64,000 bases of DNA from Enoplolaimus lenunculus (GCA_030248215.1 JASANG010000598.1:32501-96500), one strand, 5' to 3'. Shown: positions 1 through 12,440, numbered from the stretch's first letter. A program made the numbers and translations. Notes: generated by a model from the sequence alone, not told the origin.

Positions 1-1643
1 AACGTTACCAATCGCAAATTCATTATCTACAGAGATTTATGGTTTCAATCAATCTTTCAACGAACCAAATACTACGGTAATGACCATGTTAACTAATACT
101 ATTGTAAACCAATCAACGTCAAGCGAAACAAGTCGTTCTGATATGGTTGTTTTGATATCAAATACAACAAACGAATCTTCGACAATCTATGGTACAACTA
201 CATTTTTACCTACGACGCCAACTGCAAACTATGACAACGCAACTACACATTTAACCAATATTACTCTATCTCCATTATTGTTTAGTGGCAATGAAACAGC
301 AGATGGTCTAAAACTTGAAAATATAACAACCGAAACGTATACAATTCAATCGGAATCGATTGCTGTAAATGCTTCTGAGGCTGTCAACGAAACTGGTGTC
401 AAACGTCAAACAAGCAACGATACTGTAAATACGTCGTTTTCAACAAGTTCTAGCGAAATATTAGCATCTAACACGAATGCGAGTGCAGTTCCATCGTGGA
501 CTTTTGTGTCGACGTTATCTCAATTGGCATTTAATGACACGTACGCTTTCGGTACTACCACTACACAATGGCACGGGTCTGGAAAATCAAAGGAACTAAA
601 TATTTCAAAAAATGTGCCCGCTACAGAAACTTCTACTGATACAGTTTCAGTGACACATGAAAAAACAGATGGAGATAATGTGACTAATACAAGATTTGAG
701 TTACTCAACGATACGAATACTCAAAATACTACGGCAATATTGTTGCCTGAAGCAACAGCACCAACTATATTCGCTATAAATGCAAGCAATACAGTACAAC
801 AAACTACAGCAAACAACCCATTCCAGCGCCACCGTCAAACAGACCGATCGTTAACCGTTACCGCAGTAAAGCTAATAACTTCCAAAAATCAAACCGTTTT
901 CGGTGAAAAGAATGACACCAATCACGACAGCCTTATATCACCTGTAAACGCTTCGGTAACAGTCGAATACTCTCAAAATATCGTTCCTTTAAATGAGTTT
1001 ATTGAAACAAACTCTTCGCGGCTAACTACTACTAGTTATGTTACTTCCAGCGGACACTATTCAGAATCCGTCTCCCATGTAATTGCATCAAACTCAAACA
1101 GCAGTTCGGACCACCTCGACGGAAGTTTCAATGAGTCTTTTAGTGAGTCTGTTCGTTTTCAGAGTAATGCTACACTTTCTGCTCTACACGAGCTCGAGTT
1201 AGAAGAGTTATTTATAAACCAATCAATACAAGACCGGGTTCTAAATACAAATGCTTCTGGAAATACTTCAAATCTGTCGTCTTACCAAGCAGAACGTACT
1301 GACGAATCTGTTTTTGTAAATTTCACAACATCGAAACAAACTGGTTTTACAGGTTCAACCACCAGATTTCGATTGACGACTGACCAAAACTTTTATGCTG
1401 AAGAAAGCAGTGCGAGAGTGATAAATGAATCGTTAACAAACTTAACAGATCTGGTAGGCAATTCAGCAACGCCATCGATACAAACTTTTTTTGGTGAAAA
1501 CGCTATAAATGTAGACGCAAAAACGACGACTTCTCTGTTCTATGAAACATCTACAGCCTTCGCGGTCATCTTTTCAAACCAATCCGCTCAATTCACTACG
1601 GCTAACGAAACAACAGTGAAACATTTAACTAATTCAACTTCCG
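1..1643 (+). CDS. Mucin-like, N-glycosylation-dense exon (partial, continues left)
   Basis: One reading frame (codons starting at position 2) stays open from the window edge to a stop at 1646-1648; a GTTAGT donor at 1644 removes that stop, leaving phase 1. The roughly 547 residues contain almost no cysteine and are dominated by Thr, Ser and Asn, with dozens of Asn-X-Ser/Thr sequons (NTT, NES, NAT, NIT, NET, NAS, NDT and so on). A PFQRHRQTDRS stretch is the only notable basic patch. Such composition fits a heavily glycosylated extended stalk. No start codon or signal peptide lies in the window, so this is not a first exon unless the ATG at 80 is used, which I doubt. Confidence 0.75.
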
Positions 1644-4600
1644 GTTAGTGTATATATAGTACTAATATATCAGGGTGTGTCCGAATATCCTCGTTCGGCA
1701 AAAAAGGACATCCGGTTCAGCTATTTTAGTTTGCTGGGTGTTTTTTGAAATATTCAAAAAATTGAAACCATCCCCGATGTTAGATTATCCCGCTCCGGTC
1801 TAGGCATTTTTGGTATCCGGTCGTACCCTCATATACATTTATATATCTACGCAACGTACAGGATATTTCGAAATCCTGGCATGGTTACTTACAGTACAAC
1901 ATTATGCATGACTGTTAGCTAGATGCACTTGAGATTTGTAATAATTATCCATTATATAGTATAAATTACATAAAGAGTTGCGCGCGACCCGCAGGTACCA
2001 GCGAGAAACTGCGGGTCGGGTAAACAATTTTTGAGATGTATTTATTTACGGGTGAACAATTCTAATGCGCCGGTAGGAATTTGCCAATTTTTGGCTCGCT
2101 AGGAATTGGCTTACAAATGGCAAACATAATTATTGTTCATCGTCTTGCAGAATTTTCACCTCAATTTTTTTGTGGATTATAGGCAAAACAAGTTTGAGAC
2201 AATCAGTAGTATATACTTTCAAGATATATTTGCGGACACGTTTTGCAGCTGGCTTGTAGATTAAATATTCATTATAAAAAGCTGGTTTGCTTTTTATAAA
2301 GTCTTGTATTTCAAATATTGGTTTTATATTTACCTATAAACCTTAAACTACAAAATCGTTGAAGTTTTCTTTAGATTTTGAATCGGATTTTTATCGCCAA
2401 GTCAATCTAATGGAATATGGCCGTTCAAGTTCAAGTTTATTAGACAGGGTTTGTCACAATTTTACTGTCAAGTGCCCGAATAGTTCAACATGCGTGCATC
2501 AGGAGAAATTGCTCGATGGAGTAAAAGATTGCCCCGATGGCTACGATGAAGGTAAAGGGGCACTAAGGAGTACAGGGTAAGGTTACGACTTTAAATATAT
2601 TCGCAGATAAAGGGCCCATGTAAAGATCAGGGGCGGATCGTTTTTCCGTGAGACTGCAAAAAAGTATTAAGCTTTAGACTAACTTTTTTGCTTGCGCTTA
2701 CGCTTAGTGTTAGGCTTGGGCTTAGGCTTAGAAATATGCTTATACTACTGTTACGATCTTGTTCTCTACGTTGGCGTAGATTGAGTTCAAAACAGGTTTC
2801 TGGTGTTACAACTGAAAAAGTTCCTACTATAGTGACCCGAATAAGAGGGGGGACTGATATTTATTTGGCCTCTCCAGAAGGTACTCCCTGTTATTCGGTT
2901 ACGGACTGTTATTAATTTTTAACCCGCGCTCCGCCACCCTTCGCACCTCTTATTCGGGTCACTATAGTAACATGCTTGTATAACTATTACAGAATGAGAG
3001 TTTGACTTCTAAACGTCAACTAACTATGCGGCATTGTAAAGGAATATATACGTTGTTATGACCGTCCGCATCTGAAACAGCGAATCAAGTGTCCGCTAGG
3101 CACATCCTGTCCGATTTTGGAAGCTTGTCATGAACTTTGCTATACTGACAGTTGTTTTTGAGTAGGTCATAAACTATACCTGAAAGGAAACTTGAGATCA
3201 AAAACAGAAAAAGAACTCAGGAATCAGACAGCTGGAAACCTGGTATCACTGTTGGTGCAGTATTTGTTTTACGTACGTTGTGATTGGACGTCCGAGCCAG
3301 GTTTGAAGTTACCTTAAACATGAAATTGCGTTTTGAGAAGCGCTAGTGAATTTGGTGAATGTTAACTGGAGTTAATTGAAATATTTTAGCTTGGATTTGG
3401 TATTTTTCGTTTAAAATCGTTTCGCGACCCTTCACAAAAACGAATGCTTTTAGATTTAACTAAACTTGACGAGTGTGCGCTTGGTGTCGATATTTGTGCG
3501 TCAAACGCAATTTGCCAAAATATCCCGGGCGGTGCTTATCGTTGCATATGTGTCGACGGATTTGACGGCAACGGAACTGTTTGCGAGCCAGAACCTGATT
3601 TTGTGGATTTAAATTGTACAAAACCAGGCGAATGGATGTGCCCGGATTCAAACGGGACTTGCATATCACAAGCGCGTATCCTAGATAATCATACTGATTG
3701 TCCAAGAGGCGAAGATGAAGGTAAATTATCATGAATGCGATTTGCACTAAATTGTTTGAAGTGCGATGTGGTAAATCGCGTGCGTTGTCGTACTTTGCGG
3801 ACGAGGACAGACGGCAGGTCTTATTGATCATCCTCCCTTCAGCCGGTGTTTACCGAATAATTCTTCGATTTCAAAATTTTTTGCATATTAGAGCTTCTCA
3901 TGACTTCCCTTGATCATTCCACGTCCAAATTTGAATTTTGGAAAAATTCGATTTTTAAGGACCCAAGGTCCCTCCTAGGGACCCAAAAAATTTTGTCAAC
4001 AAGTTAAACAAATTGTATATACCATTCGACGCAGCTTACAGAGTTATGTTGAATGGCGTTAATTTTTTTGCAATGAAATGTCTGGCTAACGAGTTATGGT
4101 CAAATAATTGATTTGGGGCTCAGCAAAAGATTTGGGTCAGCGACAAATCAGTTATTTGACTATAACTCGTTAGCCAACCATCTAACTGCGAGAAATTTAA
4201 CACCGTTAAACTCAGCGGTACAAATTGCATTGAATGGTATATAAATTGTTTAACTTTTATACAAAAAATTTTTCGGGTCCCAAGGAGGACCTTGGGACCT
4301 GAAAACATAGCATTTTTCAAAAATTCAAATTTCGGTGTGGAATAATCAGGAGACATCATGAGAAACTGAAATATGCAAAAAATTTTAAATGCAAGCCATT
4401 TTTCGGCAAACCCCGGCTTGGGAAACATAATCGAAAAGACCCCAGACGACTCCGTGTGGTTCCGGCCGACAGCATTGGACAGCATTAATAAAATAATCAA
4501 GAAGTAGGCCTCAATGCAGAATTCGTTCAGTAATGAACAAGTTCTGTGGAACAGGCTCGTATTTTACACATAGCTGATAGGAATACATAGAGTGATGTTT

Positions 4601-7054
4601 ATGGATTGTTTGAACGTACTGGCCCAAGCGGTTGAAAGATCTGCAAGCATCTATCACCAGTAAGCGATAGATTTTCAAACTGACAAATTGGTAAACTCTT
4701 GCAGTTGCGTATCTTAAAATTGGTACAAAAGTAGGACAATTTTAATGCAAAAAAATGCGCGCTGAATTTCGAATTCCAGTATTCACTGGTTCGCAAGGTA
4801 CAAGACCTATACACACATTTGATAATATAGGCCGAGGGCCAAGTGGTTAATTTTTGGACTGAATATTTTTGTAGATGCAACATTTCACAACGAATGTCAG
4901 TTGGGCAAACACGACTGCCACAGTGTTCGCGGAATATGTACAAACGTTGATAACGGAACTTATTTATGTTCGTGTGTTCGTAAATTCATCGGCGATGGTC
5001 GAAGATGCTATTTGCGACGCGAGCTAAAACGAGTTTCCGCATTGACCAATAGCACTGAAAGATCACCAATTGGCATTGAGAATGCGGATACAAACAAAGG
5101 TGAAAACCTTATACTTACTCGGGTGGTGGCCATGATTTTGGTTTTGAAATCGGGCTCACAGCGAAAGAAGGGGCAGGGGTCGCAACGCTCAGCTCTGTAG
5201 AAACACTTTAGCTTCCCTTGTTACACCAGCGATCTCCGACCATGTCCCTACTAAATCGTTTCGGCCCTACATAGTTAACCTAAATAATTGTTCGAAATCT
5301 CTAGAGGGGTAACGGCTGGTTCACCCCCCTCTGGTGCGTTTGTGCACATTCCACAGCAGTGTCGAAGCAGTCACTATAGTGCGCATTAAAAAGCCTTTGC
5401 TTGGTATGAATGGAACTTAATGAAATTTATCAAGTAAACAACTGTGGGGCCAGGCCCAATTCACGGCTAAATACCGGTACGCCCTCGGTATCAGAGGAAT
5501 AAAAAATTAACCGCATCATCAGTTAAACTTATCTATCGAATTTATTTCATTGAGAGTTTATTCCGCGTTGGGCAAGATTCGCGTTGAAATTGTAGTGCAC
5601 CTATCGGGGACATTCCCGTTAAAAAATAATTTCAATATAAATTCAAGACCAAAACTTTTCAAAGATAGTTAATTTTAAGAAACTTCACTGTCGGCTTCGC
5701 ATTCAACACACCGACGCTACGCCAAAAACCGACCGCCTAGTGCTCACTTTCCAGCTCCATTCAGCTGTGATGAGACTCAATTTCACTGTCCTCAAACGAG
5801 TATTTGTATCGAAATTGAAAGCGTTCTGAATGGACATTTTGACTGCCCATATGGAGAAGATGAAAGTAAGGCGTTAGTGGCAGTGTTGTAACTAACCAGG
5901 TTTCTAGGACCAAAACCCAATAGGGTGGCTTCAGCTTCATCAGGACAAAAACACAACTAACGCCTAAAATAATTATATCTTCATTTTAATAGAAACATAG
6001 TAATATAATTCTTTTTAGGCAGATGATTGTTTGGCAAAAGCGCTATGCAATATAGTCTATATCCCTCCCGAAACTTTTGAAGAAACAAGATGTCTCACAA
6101 CCGAATTTTTCAGCAACCTTCTGGATCCTAGAGGTCAATTAAATTTTATTACCTGAGGTTATACTCTCCCAAAGTGAAATTATAGCAACGCTCCTTTTGA
6201 CTATAATATTACAGGAGTGAACGAATTCAAAAACATGAGAAAGTGCAAACATGAAATATCTTTTATGCTCCTGTTCTCCCTTCCAATTTTCACATTGAAG
6301 CTTTTTGCGCTTCGTGGCTTCTTGAACCGCTGATTATTCTTATTTACGAAAAACGGTTTGTGATGCGTAAAGGGCTCAGATTGACGTTGTTTTTATTGTG
6401 CAAACGCAACAGGTGTCAAAGGCCAGTTTTCCCCTAAATCCATTAACTAGCGCAGGGAGAGTTATCTCTGGGGAGAGCAAATCACGTAGGTTAATCCTTC
6501 TGTGCGGAGAAGTTGGTCAGTGGCACCCAGTGCCATCGGATCCGCCACCAAAACTCCCAAATTGAAGGCGACCTTATTGCCCTCATCTTGGCAAATTAAG
6601 AATTTTTTCTCGGACAACGAATATATAGAGCGGTGAAATCTTTTATTGTTGGTACTTGAGCCTGTTTGGGTGGTATGACTATTCTAACGTTTGCCCTGGT
6701 GTCATCGGTTATTGGCTAGCCAACTTATTTTAATTGCCTTTTTAGTTCCGCACAATTTTAACGAATGTCGGCTCGGTAAACATTCGTGCCATCCGATTCG
6801 AGCAAGATGTCGAAACATACGCTCGGGCGGTTATATTTGTCGATGTTTACCAAAGTTTTTTGGAGACGGCCGTGTTTGTTATACAAATGATCGCCACAGA
6901 CAAATTGACGTTCACCCAAGGGCGGAAAGTAGCTCACTGTTGAAGACTCGACTTCGCGTGCCTGATAAAATTATGCCGATTAATAACGAAGTTACCGGTT
7001 TCATGGTACCAGAGTCAACAACAGAACACAATTTCTTTGGACCAAGTTATTTTG
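1..7054 (+). CDS. Extracellular mucin-like / LDLa / EGF multidomain protein locus, 5' end outside window, 3' end not found
   Basis: Six coding exons can be read: 1-1643, 2375-2551, 3454-3720, 4875-5099, 5755-5865 and 6746-7054. Every internal junction is phase 1, and every intron has GT...AG ends. In order they encode a Ser/Thr-rich, sequon-dense segment; an LDLa-like module; an EGF plus LDLa-like module; an EGF; an LDLa-like module; and an EGF with a polar tail. The two later EGFs are near-duplicates (LGKHDCH... and LGKHSCH...). Alternating LDLa and EGF modules after a glycosylated stretch suggest a cell-surface or matrix protein; the general style resembles nematode MUA-3/MUP-4, an inference from architecture only. 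The last exon ends at a strong GTAAGT donor and I find no acceptor exon before 15.7 kb. The locus may therefore end in an exon I cannot see, read through to a stop at 7240-7242, or splice into the exons from 28 kb onward as a long isoform. Confidence 0.7.
2375..2551 (+). CDS. Exon: four-cysteine LDLa-like module
   Basis: The acceptor is TTTCTTTAG before 2375 and the donor GTAAAG after 2551, phase 1 to 1. A polar lead ends in LLDRVC, then C-HNFTVK-C-PNSST-C-VHQEKLLDGVKD-C-PDGYDE. The spacing and the acidic end match the LDL-receptor class A fold, but the fourth and sixth cysteines are absent. Confidence 0.75.
2612..2775 (+). mobile_element. TTAGGC-core inverted-repeat element, copy 1
   Basis: It begins GGGCCCATGTAAAGATCAGG and ends with a GGCC-containing partner, with an internal run of TTAGGC-like hexamers (about 2690-2730). 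It belongs to the family best seen at 32491-32681 and 45351-45557. Confidence 0.6.
2825..2969. mobile_element. Mariner-type MITE (TA target site), copy 1
   Basis: A 145-bp element has near-perfect 24-bp ends, TACTATAGTGACCCGAATAA... and its exact reverse complement at 2946-2969. The outermost TA on each side fits the TA duplication of Tc1/mariner elements. It has no coding capacity. Related copies lie at 34088, 48357 and 62436. Confidence 0.8.
3454..3720 (+). CDS. Exon: EGF domain followed by four-cysteine LDLa-like module
   Basis: The exon opens with DLTKLDEC and a six-cysteine EGF (DECALGVDICASNAICQN...CICVDGFDGNGTVCE) of the nidogen/fibrillin type, with a D-E-C calcium-binding start. A second module follows: NCTKPGEWMCPDSNGTCIS...LDNHTDCPRGEDE, LDLa-like without C4 and C6. 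The phase is 1 to 1. The intron that follows carries a large inverted repeat. Confidence 0.8.
3770..4490. repeat. Large inverted repeat (foldback-type, arms about 350 bp)
   Basis: The left arm (about 3770-4118) and right arm (about 4135-4490) are reverse complements with scattered mismatches. Landmarks are CCCAAGGTCC / GGACCTTGGG, GTTAAACAA / TTGTTTAAC, and GCTAACGAGTTATGGTCAAA with its partner near 4150-4175. Only about 20 bp separate the arms, so the transcript could form a very long hairpin in the intron after exon 3454-3720. No transposase frame is visible. Confidence 0.7.
4621..4840. mobile_element. Short inverted-repeat element of the CACCTATCAC family (degenerate copy)
   Basis: A GGCCC end with CATCTATCACC and an interior resembling the 35718-35918 element, closing with GACCTATACACACATTTGAT and GGCC. 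It ends about 30 bp upstream of the EGF exon at 4875. Confidence 0.4.
4875..5099 (+). CDS. Exon: EGF domain with polar tail
   Basis: After a TTTTTGTAG acceptor the exon reads NECQLGKHDCHSVRGIC..GTYLCSCVRKFIGDGRRCY, a complete six-cysteine EGF with the G-x-Y-x-C-x-C core, then a basic/polar segment ending NADTNK before a GTGAAA donor. It is paralogous to the EGF at 6746-7054, so a local module duplication is likely. Confidence 0.8.
5755..5865 (+). CDS. Exon: four-cysteine LDLa-like module
   Basis: This exon is too short to show as a long open frame. The acceptor CACTTTCCAG precedes 5755, and GTAAGG follows 5865. Translated in phase 1 it gives FSCDETQFHCPQTSICIE..VLNGHFDCPYGEDE: the F-x-C, C-I and D-C-x-x-G-E-D-E landmarks of LDLa, again lacking C4 and C6. 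Confidence 0.75.
6746..7054 (+). CDS. Exon: EGF domain with long polar tail; last visible exon of the left locus
   Basis: A TGCCTTTTTAG acceptor is followed by FNECRLGKHSCHPIRARC..GGYICRCLPKFFGDGRVCY, a full EGF, then about 60 polar residues ending SYFG at a consensus GTAAGT. If the intron were retained, the frame would run to a stop at 7240-7242, adding about 60 residues with no membrane segment. Confidence 0.75.
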
Positions 7055-10000
7055 GTAAGTTTGAACCTCTGCCCATATCCTCAAATGTGGATGGCATCTC
7101 AGCGATAGGTTGTCAAATGACTATTTCCTGTATTTGGGGATCTCAAAAATGGCACTGTACAGAAGTCTTATCCAAAACTACGCTGAACCATGAACGTCTT
7201 AATTTACTGGGACAAAAATTAATAAGACATATGACCAAATGAAGATATTTGCTGCACACATTGAAGAATCCGGGCCCTAATATTAAAATTCTCATAATTT
7301 GCATACACCAGCTACTTTTTTTTATTGACGGTCTCGGTTGTGTGCGGTTATAGCCTGTTATGACCAAGCACTCCTTTGCTTTGCTTTTGTTTTCTTGCTC
7401 GTTCCCTGGCCGGCTTGGCTCGGCTTAGGCTCGTTTTTGGCATTATCTAATGCTAAACTTAAACCTTTACGTAAGCCTTTACCTAAGCATAAATGTGAGA
7501 CTAAAAGCAAGTGCAAAGCCTGAATCACAAATTATATAGAGAGCGTACAAAGAGCTTTAGTTTGGTTCTGGGTGATATATTCTTTAAAGCCTAAGCAAAC
7601 ACATCTTAACAAGCTCTTTTAAACCTAGAATAGATTAGGTTTGGTTTACGATATATTTTTAAAAGCTGCAACTATTACAAGAGAAACGACTATTAGCACA
7701 AGACACATCACTTTTTGCATGCAAACCTTAAAAGATGTTGCCTTGGGGACCGTTGGTGATGTTAAACAACTTCTGATTCATTTTTAATGTTTTAGTTGTA
7801 GTCTTAAAAATTTATCTTCGAGTTGGTGTTCATTTAGTAGTATTCTTTGTAAATATAGCTTATTAGTCATTCATTAGTTTTCTACACGTTTTACAATATA
7901 ATCGCCTAGACAATGCATAGTTTTGACCTAGGATTGCTGCAAGAGACTTGAAATGCGAGCTAATAGGGCACAGATAGGCAAACATTCAGTTTCACATCTG
8001 ATCTCAGACAAGAAATGTTTTGAAACAGATACAAAAGGATTTTGCACTAAAATTAAGTCTTGCTTGCCGCTCGCAAGCTTTTTGTCTTGGCATTGAATGC
8101 ACGCAAAGGGTGGATCTGGGATGGGTTCTAGCAATCGGATCACCCTTTCTAACTGACAGAGAACTTCAAATTTTCATTAGCACTCAATTGTAAAGATGTC
8201 CTTGCGCCCAGCGCCTCAGAATCTTAGTAGAACCTAGAACACTGGTAACTGGGACCACACTTTTGCGGGAATGTGTGAACTTTTGCTGCGTAAATTTTGT
8301 TGGTTAAGAACTGGGGCGAGAAGAATCCCGGTCAAGTGACCACCACAAAGTAGAGCTCTGTTCGGAAGATTCTGAACCGTAAGATGCGGCCCTTGAAGTA
8401 TCGACATTCTAGAGGCCGGTTGCGCTCACAATTGCACCGGTGTGAAACTTGACAAAGTTTACAAAATACACATGTGCTGTAAAGCTGTTCATTATGAGTT
8501 GTGCGTGCTTGCACAACTAAAAAGTTTATCACGGTTTGCAAACAAGAGAATTGAATATCAGCATTTTAACCTGATTGAGAACATAATTTAACTTACAAAT
8601 TCTGCAAGTTGTTGATTAAATTTGTAACTATGCTTAGTTTCGGTGATTGTGGTTGAAAATGAATGCTGGTATAAAAATCAACTAAAAATGCCTAAAATAT
8701 TTTGGTTTATTCCATTTTCTCTTAGTGGGAGACTATTTGTCACTCAAAAAGTTTCATTGCAAAAAATCCAATATTACTGTAAAATTGACTTGTTGTTGTG
8801 GCTTGGTGAAAAGAGAACATGGCAGCTAAGAAATGAGTGTAATGCATGTGTGGAGTTTTATGTAATAGTTGTAGCACGGCTTTGCGTACTTTCGAGATAT
8901 GAACGCACGCTGCTGCGATGCGTCAAGTGTGCGGCACGAGAGCATTGCTTTCTTGCTATTCAAGTGAATAAAAACGAGTGCACGCCAAGTGTGGAACGAA
9001 TGCGATAGCACGAGTTCTGCACCAGCGCGCTGAACAAGTTATAGAGTCATGTGCGTAGCATGACAGCGATGTCCGAGTGCATCGCGAGCTTGAAGCAAGC
9101 TTAGCAGCGCGCGTTTGTACATCGGAAGAATAATAAGCCATGCTACAACTGACTTTCACCACGGTTCCAGAACAATCAATTTTTGGTTTCTTGAATAAAC
9201 TCACTAACTAGCATGGCCCCGCAGCAGAGGCGACGAAGGTGCTCAGATCTCCTATAAAATTTTCGTCACCCCTTGAAAAATATAACACCCACTTGTAAGA
9301 CCGGTGAACTCCCGACACGCCGCTTCTAAAATGCCTTATGAGCACCACTATCTTGCAAACCGAGCCTGCGGATCGAGTCAAGTTTTCCATCTTTCAACTG
9401 AGGGAAACTTTAATTATTGCCGTAGAGGGGAATATCGCCTGATACTTCTTGAGAAAATTTAGTATATTTTGGAGTTTTTTATAGCGATCAGCGCCGACAT
9501 GTATGCACGCCCATAGCGATTTCCTTCCTGCAAAGAAATTTAAATTTCACCTTGACCCCATTGCACAGCATGACTCTTCGAGTACTAGAAATCAGCCGAG
9601 GGTTAAAACCTGAGTTTATACCCTTAGGGAAAACATGAATAATTATAGAGGTTGGATTCCCCATCCTCAATAGTTGATTAATTTGCATGTTTGCCGGTTT
9701 TGCGAGTTATGGCAAGCTTGTGCAAAACCGGTCGATATTTCGAAACATACAACTACAACAACATAAGCATCAACATTCAATGACGCCTAGCTAGAATTTT
9801 CCAGATAAAACTACAATTTTTAAAAATAATTTTTTACGCCTATTTTGACTCGACCTAGCGGCACAGCCGCCATAGCCTAGGATTTAGATATTTTTGCCGG
9901 TTAGCAAGCAATACCTAATGCCTAACTTAAGTTCTAAGAGAGACTAGGTGAACCACAACCTCTGTTAAGGTGTGATTTAGAATTTAGCTTTACATTTAGT

Positions 10001-10454
10001 TTTAGTTTTTAGTTTGGAATATGTGATGGCGCAGCCACATACAGTATTTAGTTTTAACCTTTATTGACCACTGATTTGGTTTGTTTAAGTTCCTATAACA
10101 TATTGTTAAACGTTCTTCAACGTACTATATTTCATGGTCAATTTTTGATCGTAGAAAAATTCAAGTGCTAGCATTATACAGTAGAAATGATCGAATTTGC
10201 TACGGCATATCAAATAGTTTTCGAATGCTCACCTGAAACTAAATTATAACGTTGAACGCCGCATTAATTAAAATTACAATGTTATATAATGCATTAACTC
10301 AAGCCGGCTAAAGCCATAAAACAAATAACGATAGCTGATGATATTTTAATTTAAATGTCCACCATGAAATTACATTACATTTATTAGTCTGGCTTTCGTT
10401 CGGCTCAGCTTTGAAATGGCCGAACCAATTATTTTTCTACGATTGATGTTTTTC

Positions 10455-11550
10455 TTGTCATTGGACAAAAGGTCAACTGGACAAAAGGCCGTCCGGACAA
10501 AAGGCCGCCTGGACAAAAGGCCGTCCGTACAAAATACCGTCCGGACAAAATACAGTCCGGACAAAAGGCCGTCCGGACAAAAGGCCGTCCAAACAAAAGG
10601 CCGCCTGGAAAAAATGCCGCCCGGGCAAAAGACCGTCCGAATAAAAGGAAGTCTGGACAAAAGGCCGGCCGGACAAAGGACATCTGGACAAAAAGCCATC
10701 CAGAGGACCTGTATTAAAGGCCACCTAGGAAAATTAAATTAAACCACAGGTTCTCAAACAACGACGGGGTATATAAATGAAGGTAGAGAACTTTGAATAA
10801 GCAATATTAACCCTGCAGTATCATAGCAAGCATTTGTTTTTTTGTTTTCTGTTTTTAATTTATTGTTGTGTAATGCCTAATTAATAATATTTCGCTGTGA
10901 ATATATTTTCATAGCTATAGAAGAATTATGAGCAGATATTCTGAAAAAAAACTGAAAAACGTTGAAATAATTTATTTTGAAAATTTTAAATTTTCCGGTG
11001 ATGACCAAAAACTGACCGAGGCTGACACTTTATGGCCGGTCTCGGTGGTCAGGTCTGTTTTTCATCGAGACCGCCCATCCCTGCCCATAGCGTAAAAATA
11101 TATACTTTTTGGGCATATCAAGATATGCAACGTAGGAACGAACATGATCTAAGCATTGTATATTCCATTTAAAGGTATGAGTAATTTTGCCCAGACGTAT
11201 TGGCCACATATTGGTCGTTTTTATCCGGACGGTTTTTTGTTCGGACGGCCTTTTGTCCAGGCGGTTTTGTCCGGGCGGTACTTTGTCCGGCGGCTTTTTG
11301 ACTGAGAGGTCATTTGTTTGTACGGTCTTTTGTCCAATCGAGCTTTTCTCCAGGCGGCCTTTTGTCTGGTCCATGTGGGCATTTGTTTGGACGGTCTTTT
11401 TCCATGAGGTCTTTTGTTCAGGCGACCTTTTGTCCCGGCGGTCATTTGTCCGCACGGCCTTTTGTCTACACAGACTTTTGTCCTGACGGTCTTTAGTCTG
11501 GCGGCCATCTGTTCGGCGGCCACTTGTCCGGCGGCCTTCCGTTCGGTCAC
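10455..11550. mobile_element. Foldback-like element with minisatellite arms
   Basis: The left arm (about 10464-10735) is a tandem array of a 16-bp unit, consensus CGGACAAAAGGCCGTC. The right arm (about 11218-11545) is the same array in reverse complement (GACGGCCTTTTGTCCG). They flank about 480 bp of AT-rich DNA without a convincing gene. The outer edges share GTCATTGG-like sequence in inverted orientation. Long terminal inverted repeats made of short tandem units are the known build of Foldback (FB/Galileo-type) elements. Each unit has its own dyad (GGAC...GTCC). The open frames over the arms are artefacts of a repeat without stops. Confidence 0.65.
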
Positions 11551-12440
11551 CCCAAATGACGGCTAGGATCACAAAAAAGTATGGCAATCAATTAAATTAT
11601 ATACAAAAAGTCAAATGTCCGAAATGTATAGTTTCAACCAACTCTATCTGCGCGTGCCAGTCGGTGTCTCTAATGCTGTTAGTTATAGCACTCGCTTTGT
11701 TAAAAGATGATGGGTATACTCAAGCCTGCACCCTAAAATGCTACAATATCTATTTACTCGTAACCACAACAAGTGAGGAGTACATGTTAGCACGAAAGTG
11801 ATAATAGGAAAGTTTTTTTGCACTTGTTGTTGTTATGTTTTAGGCTTTATCATAGATGCCGGCAGATACTTGCAAGGGTATGCAGACGCACTCCTAAGGT
11901 CTCCTAGACAATATATATAGACAAGTATTTAGAGTTAACATTATCATTATAAATAAGAAATTGTCAACCTTAGGAATTTAGTAAAAATTTACTTCACTAA
12001 ATCGCAGTTGCACACTCCATTCCAATACCTGGCGGCACCCATGGCATCTATGGTAATCTATGAGACTAAACTCCAAGCGGTAAAGTAGGTTTTAGTTGGT
12101 TTTCGGACTTCATTAAATTTGACTATTTAAAGGTTTTACATTCACTGAAACTCGTTACACCTCAATAAACCAGTATAATGACTGCGTCTATTAAGTAAAA
12201 AGTGCTAAAATTAAACTCGTTTCAATGGTTGTAGTCGTTTTTTTCACAGGAAGCAGCGGCGGGCGGATCCAAAACACGCAAACATAGCATTAAACACAAT
12301 AAATTCAATTTTGTGTCGTCTGGCGAAATAAGGTATTCTTGTTTGTAGGCCATGCCTTGGCTCAACCACCTTTCATCAGCCAGTGATAGGAAGAAATAGA
12401 AAGCTTTATGATTCTTGCTGTTTTATTTCTTTTCAAGACC

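Noticed and set aside
8643-9204. Frames with several cysteines around 8.6-9.2 kb on both strands
   Set aside because: The cysteine spacing matches no EGF or LDLa pattern and splice sites in phase 1 are lacking.
10370-11587. Long open frames on both strands over the minisatellite arms (Lys/Gly/Arg- or Phe/Cys-rich proteins)
   Set aside because: The 16-bp unit has no stop codon in several frames, so frames stay open by repetition; several overlapping frames exist on both strands and none has a gene-like context.
11556-11801. Possible membrane exon of the left locus (VSLMLLVIALALL)
   Set aside because: No phase-1 acceptor and donor pair frames it, and neighbouring codons look random.
11845-11925. 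Possible exon after TTTTAG at 11.84 kb (GFIIDAGRYLQGYADALL)
   Set aside because: The frame is short, has no domain content, and the only donor nearby is weak.
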